Shown: positions 4,793-7,564 of the stretch, in pieces | Layout: each line of letters opens with the position of its first letter | How positions within the stretch are numbered: the first letter of the stretch is position 1 | Source of the DNA: JBCCFK01 sp965262315 | GTDB taxonomy: Bacteria > Actinomycetota > Acidimicrobiia > Acidimicrobiales > UBA8592 | NCBI GenBank assembly: GCA_965262315.1 | Contig: CBDHFJ010000100.1 | Span: 1 to 7,564, forward strand | Length of the DNA stretch: 7,564 bases | Direction: 5' to 3' | Position numbers and translations under genes: made by a program | The notes under the pieces: model-generated | Database searches by the model: none | What the model was told of the DNA's origin: nothing | What the model saw: the letters and a program-made list of their open reading frames with translations, nothing else

Positions 4793-6343
4793 GTGACCGG
4801 CCGGCAATCCGAGCCCGATTGGGCCGTTGAGCTCGAGCGACTCGTGGACGAGATCGCTCCCGGGCTCACCCCGATGTGGGCCATCGAGCAGCGTCGCGCC
4901 CGGCTGGACCGGCCGCGCCTGGCGGTGACCGGCTCCTTCAACGTGGGGAAGTCCAGCGTGGCCAACGCCTTGGCGGGGGCACAGCTCTTCACGGTGTCGG
5001 CGGTCCAGCCCGGATCTGGGGTCGTCGTGGCCAGTCCCGACGACCCCGTCGTCGAGGGGCAGCCCCCGACGTTGACTCGGGTCCGGCTCGACCCCGCCGT
5101 GCCCTTCGATCTCGTCGATGCGCCGCCGCTGGACGGTCTGGGCGGCATGATCGGCCATCGAGCCGTGGTGGCTGCCAGCCATGGCGTGGCGCTCGTCATC
5201 GATGCATCCCAGCCGCCGACCCGGCCCGAGCTCGACGAGCTGGCGTGGCTCCAGGAGCGCGGGCTGAACCCGGTCGTGGTCGTGAACAAGATCGACATGT
5301 ACCCCGACTGGCGGCGGGTCGTGGACGAGACCCAACGCCTCGTCGACGAGGACGGTCGTCGCGTCGAGGTGGTCGCCGTGTCCGCCGAACTCGCTCGTCT
5401 GGCTTCGGTCGAAGGCGACGCCGCGCTGCTCGCAGACAGCCGCATCGACGTGCTCCGCTCCCTGCTCGACGAGCGCCTCGTCAGCCGCTTCGGGCGCGGC
5501 AGCGAGCGCCACCGTCGAGCCGGTGCGCATCGGGTCCTCGATGCGGTGGCTGCCGCCGCCGACAGCTCCCCACGTGTGTCCGACGAGTGGGCGCGCTCGG
5601 AGGCGCCCCGGTTGCGGCGTGCGCTCCGAGATGTGTTCACCGAGGTGGCGGGCGACCTCGACGATGCACTGGCCGCCAAGTTGCGCGAGATCCGACGAGG
5701 GGCCGACGAGACCATCGAACAGGTCGACCCGGCCTCGGTGTGGCCCGAGCTGGAGCTCTGGGTCCGCCACGCGCTCGAGCAGGCCGCGATCGCGCTGGTG
5801 GAGGAGATGTCGGCCCGGGTCGACACCGTCGTCGTCGAGGTCAGCCGCGCCATGCTCGGTGCCGGCGGTCCTGCACTCGTGCGCGAGGACACCATCGAGG
5901 TCGAGGTGGACGCTCAGACGCCGCTTCGAGTCGACCTGGAGACGGGCCGCCGGGGACTGTCGGTGGCTGCGCTGCGGTCGTCGTACGGTGGCGTGCTCAT
6001 GGCGGGGATGGCCGGAACAGCGATGGGGATGGCGGTGCTCAACCCGATCTCGCTGGTCGTCGGCGCCGGGCTCGGCGCCAAGGTGATCGCCGATGATCGC
6101 AGCCGGCAGCTCGACGACCGCCGCCGAGCTGCCCGGCAGGCCGTCGCCAGGTTCCTCGACGACCAGCGCCCGGTCGTCCGGGCTGAACTCCGAGCCACGA
6201 TTCGGGCGGTGGACCGGGAGGTGTCGTTGCTGCTGGATGAGGGTGTCGACGCCATGGCTGCGCTGGCATCGGCGAGCGTCACCGCGTCGGCCGACCTCGC
6301 GGCTCGCATCGAGTCGATCCGTCGCCAGGTGGAGGAGTCGTGA
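4793..6343 (+). CDS. iniA: IniA-like bacterial dynamin-family GTPase with degenerate GTPase motifs
   Basis: The 516-residue protein follows the IniA layout but is shorter than the mycobacterial protein (about 640): a GTPase domain (about 40-235), a long helical stalk (240-390, 430-516) and a membrane paddle of two hydrophobic stretches at about 395-428. The strongest family sign is SSYGGVLMAGMAG followed by LNPISLVVGAGLG, matching the IniA RGSYGGVVMIGM and FNPLSVGAGLILG segment, and then a charged helix ending in VARFLDDQ. Motifs seen are P-loop GSFNVGKSS (47-55), NKID (165-168, G4) and VAVSA (194-198, G5). Oddly, G3 reads DAPP (109-112) instead of DTPG, and the stretch expected to hold the G2 threonine (about 68-82) has none. 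IniA proteins bind and remodel the inner side of the cell membrane and are linked to tolerance of isoniazid and other cell-wall stress. GTG 4793 is the chosen start, with only a weak GACGG upstream. It overlaps the next gene by four bases, so the two GTPases are probably made together and may pair. Confidence 0.92.
   Translation: MTGRQSEPDWAVELERLVDEIAPGLTPMWAIEQRRARLDRPRLAVTGSFNVGKSSVANALAGAQLFTVSAVQPGSGVVVASPDDPVVEGQPPTLTRVRLDPAVPFDLVDAPPLDGLGGMIGHRAVVAASHGVALVIDASQPPTRPELDELAWLQERGLNPVVVVNKIDMYPDWRRVVDETQRLVDEDGRRVEVVAVSAELARLASVEGDAALLADSRIDVLRSLLDERLVSRFGRGSERHRRAGAHRVLDAVAAAADSSPRVSDEWARSEAPRLRRALRDVFTEVAGDLDDALAAKLREIRRGADETIEQVDPASVWPELELWVRHALEQAAIALVEEMSARVDTVVVEVSRAMLGAGGPALVREDTIEVEVDAQTPLRVDLETGRRGLSVAALRSSYGGVLMAGMAGTAMGMAVLNPISLVVGAGLGAKVIADDRSRQLDDRRRAARQAVARFLDDQRPVVRAELRATIRAVDREVSLLLDEGVDAMAALASASVTASADLAARIESIRRQVEES
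6331..6335 (+). promoter_or_regulatory. Ribosome-binding site inside the iniA-like gene that sets the iniC-like start
   Basis: GGAGG lies four bases before GTG 6340, inside the last codons of the upstream gene. It supports the GTG that overlaps the upstream TGA (GTGA) and indicates translational coupling of the two dynamins. Confidence 0.65.
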
Positions 6344-7564
6344 GCGACGCGACCGCTGCGGTCCGCGGCGTCGTGGAGGTCGCTCGGCGCCGACTCGGAG
6401 GCGAGTCGGCCGTCGCGTTGGATCGGATCGAGGCCGACCTGCACGGACCGTTGCGGGTCGCGGTGGCCGGCATCGTCAACGCCGGGAAGTCGACGCTCGT
6501 CAACACGTTGATCGGCGAGCCGTTGGCGCTCACGGACGCCACCGAGACCACCCGTTTGGTCACGACGTACCGGGACGGAGCCGCCTACGACGTGGTCGCC
6601 ACGACGCCCGACGGCACACCGAGGTCGGTGGGGTTCCGCCGGGACCGGTCAGGCCTGCGCCTCGACCTCGACGACCTCGGCGGCGCGGTCGCCCTCGAGG
6701 TCAGGGTGCCGTCGCAGCGCCTGCGTGACATCGAGCTGATCGACACCCCGGGCCTCGGGTCCCCGTCGCTCACGCTGCACGATCGCACCCGTTCGTTCCT
6801 GGCGCACGATCCGACCAATCCGGGCGTGGATGCCGTCCTGTATCTCCTCCGACACCGCCACCCGGCGGGCGAGGGGTTCTTGTCCGACTTCCACGGCGGC
6901 ATGGGAGCCGAATCCGCCACCGCCGTCATCGGTGTGCTCTCCCGCGCAGACGAGGCCGGCGGCGCGGGAGAAGATGCGATGGTGGTTGCCGGCGAGATCG
7001 CCTCGGGATGCGCGGCCGATCCGCGCATCGCAGCGATGTGCACCACCGTGGTGCCGGTGGCCGCACTCCTCGCACAGGGAGCGGCGCAGCTCCGAGAAGC
7101 GGATGTGACCGCGCTCAGGCGAGCGGCGGCGAGCCCGAACGACGCACTTCTGTCGGTCGACCGCTTCATCGCAGACGGCGGCCCGGACGAGGTGGACCCC
7201 AGGCGAGCCCTGGTTTCGCTGCTCGGTTGGCACGGGGTGCGACGGGCGATCGCGGCTGTGCGCTCGGCCGATGTCGACGCAGCGACGCTGGCGTCGTCCC
7301 TCGATGACGCGAGTGGGGTGCCGGACCTGCGAGCCCTGTTGCGTCGCCAGTTCGGCGATCGCCGACGGGTGCTCAAGGCCGGCGCGGCGCTGGCGGCGCT
7401 GCGCCGCCTCGGAGCCGGCGATCCCGAGGTCCTGGCCGCCGTGGAGGCCGCCGAGCTCAACGCCCACGAGCTGGTGGAGGTGGCGACCGTCGACCGGCTC
7501 CGCGCGGGTGACCACGATCTCGACGGCTCGCTCGTCGAACCACTTCTGCGGTTGTTGGGAGCGC
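6340..7564 (+). CDS. iniC: IniC-like bacterial dynamin-family GTPase, 3' end beyond the window
   Basis: The frame is open from GTG 6340 to the right edge, 408 codons, against about 493 residues for mycobacterial IniC, so roughly the last 80-90 residues are missing. The match to IniC as I know it runs through the whole length: LDRIEADLHGPLRVAVAG, P-loop GIVNAGKST (44-52), the G2 region LTDATETTRLVT (64-75), DTPG (135-138, G3), VDAVLYLLR, GVLSRADE (198-205, with SRAD as G4), VVPVAALLAQ, a NDALLSVDRF segment (267-276) and VLKAGAALAALRRL (344-357). All GTPase motifs look intact, in contrast to the upstream partner. The family is dynamin-like, cytoplasmic and membrane-associated; in mycobacteria it is induced with iniB and iniA by cell-wall inhibitors. 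A start four bases inside the previous gene with GGAGG upstream indicates coupled translation. No obvious hydrophobic paddle is seen, so membrane contact may depend on the IniA-like protein; this last point is inference. Confidence 0.93.
   Translation, partial: MSDATAAVRGVVEVARRRLGGESAVALDRIEADLHGPLRVAVAGIVNAGKSTLVNTLIGEPLALTDATETTRLVTTYRDGAAYDVVATTPDGTPRSVGFRRDRSGLRLDLDDLGGAVALEVRVPSQRLRDIELIDTPGLGSPSLTLHDRTRSFLAHDPTNPGVDAVLYLLRHRHPAGEGFLSDFHGGMGAESATAVIGVLSRADEAGGAGEDAMVVAGEIASGCAADPRIAAMCTTVVPVAALLAQGAAQLREADVTALRRAAASPNDALLSVDRFIADGGPDEVDPRRALVSLLGWHGVRRAIAAVRSADVDAATLASSLDDASGVPDLRALLRRQFGDRRRVLKAGAALAALRRLGAGDPEVLAAVEAAELNAHELVEVATVDRLRAGDHDLDGSLVEPLLRLLGA

Noticed and set aside
4466..5770. 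434-codon open frame on the minus strand
   Set aside because: Another antisense shadow of the IniA-like gene, with His/Arg/Gly-rich sequence and no recognisable fold.
4222..5895. 557-codon open frame on the minus strand
   Set aside because: It lies opposite the IniB-like and IniA-like genes. The product is Ser/Arg/Thr-rich with no domain, and the opposite strand has P-loop and paddle motifs.
6585..7515. Two overlapping minus-strand frames of 291 and 288 codons
   Set aside because: Both are antisense to the IniC-like gene, whose match to the family extends over the whole interval.
1..7564. tRNA, rRNA, CRISPR array, insertion sequence or phage attachment site
   Set aside because: No cloverleaf, regular spacer-repeat array, transposase motif or terminal inverted repeat was seen on either strand.

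Overview
This window is high-GC DNA from an actinobacterium. The evidence is the codon use, the frequent GTG starts, membrane-anchored Pro/Thr-rich surface proteins, and above all a pair of dynamin-like GTPases of the IniA/IniC type known from mycobacteria. The exact lineage cannot be fixed from the sequence. The short, divergent IniA and the unfamiliar secreted proteins suggest a lineage outside the mycobacteria, possibly Acidimicrobiia-like; this is a guess.

Left end (1-643): the C-terminal half of a zinc-independent quinone oxidoreductase of the PIG3 type ends at 460. It is followed by 183 bp of non-coding DNA with two perfect hairpins and three imperfect copies of a 21-bp direct repeat. 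Minus-strand block (644-4132), read from right to left: a membrane-tethered Hsp70-like ATPase with no substrate-binding domain, then a 186-bp gap holding a probable leaderless promoter and two inverted copies of a G5/C5 motif, then two single-pass proteins with long Pro-rich stalks and extracytoplasmic domains that I do not recognise. One of these has three internal repeat units and the other has two.

Plus-strand block (4312 to the right edge): a small acidic protein with an IniB-like N-terminal helical segment, an IniA-like dynamin GTPase with eroded GTPase motifs but a preserved membrane paddle, and an IniC-like dynamin GTPase with intact motifs. The last two overlap by four bases and the IniC reading frame runs off the window at residue 408. 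This is the gene order iniB-iniA-iniC.

The Hsp70-like gene and the iniBAC-like operon are transcribed divergently from a 180-bp region. Its only AT-rich patch, at 4211-4218, is framed by a TGAGCG/CGCTCA dyad. The working picture, which is inference, is one envelope-maintenance module: a hetero-pair of dynamins acting on the inner face of the membrane, an IniB-like partner, a tail-anchored Hsp70 ATPase, and two exported sensor or scaffold proteins. The Hsp70 linkage and the two exported proteins are the parts I do not know from the described mycobacterial iniBAC operon.
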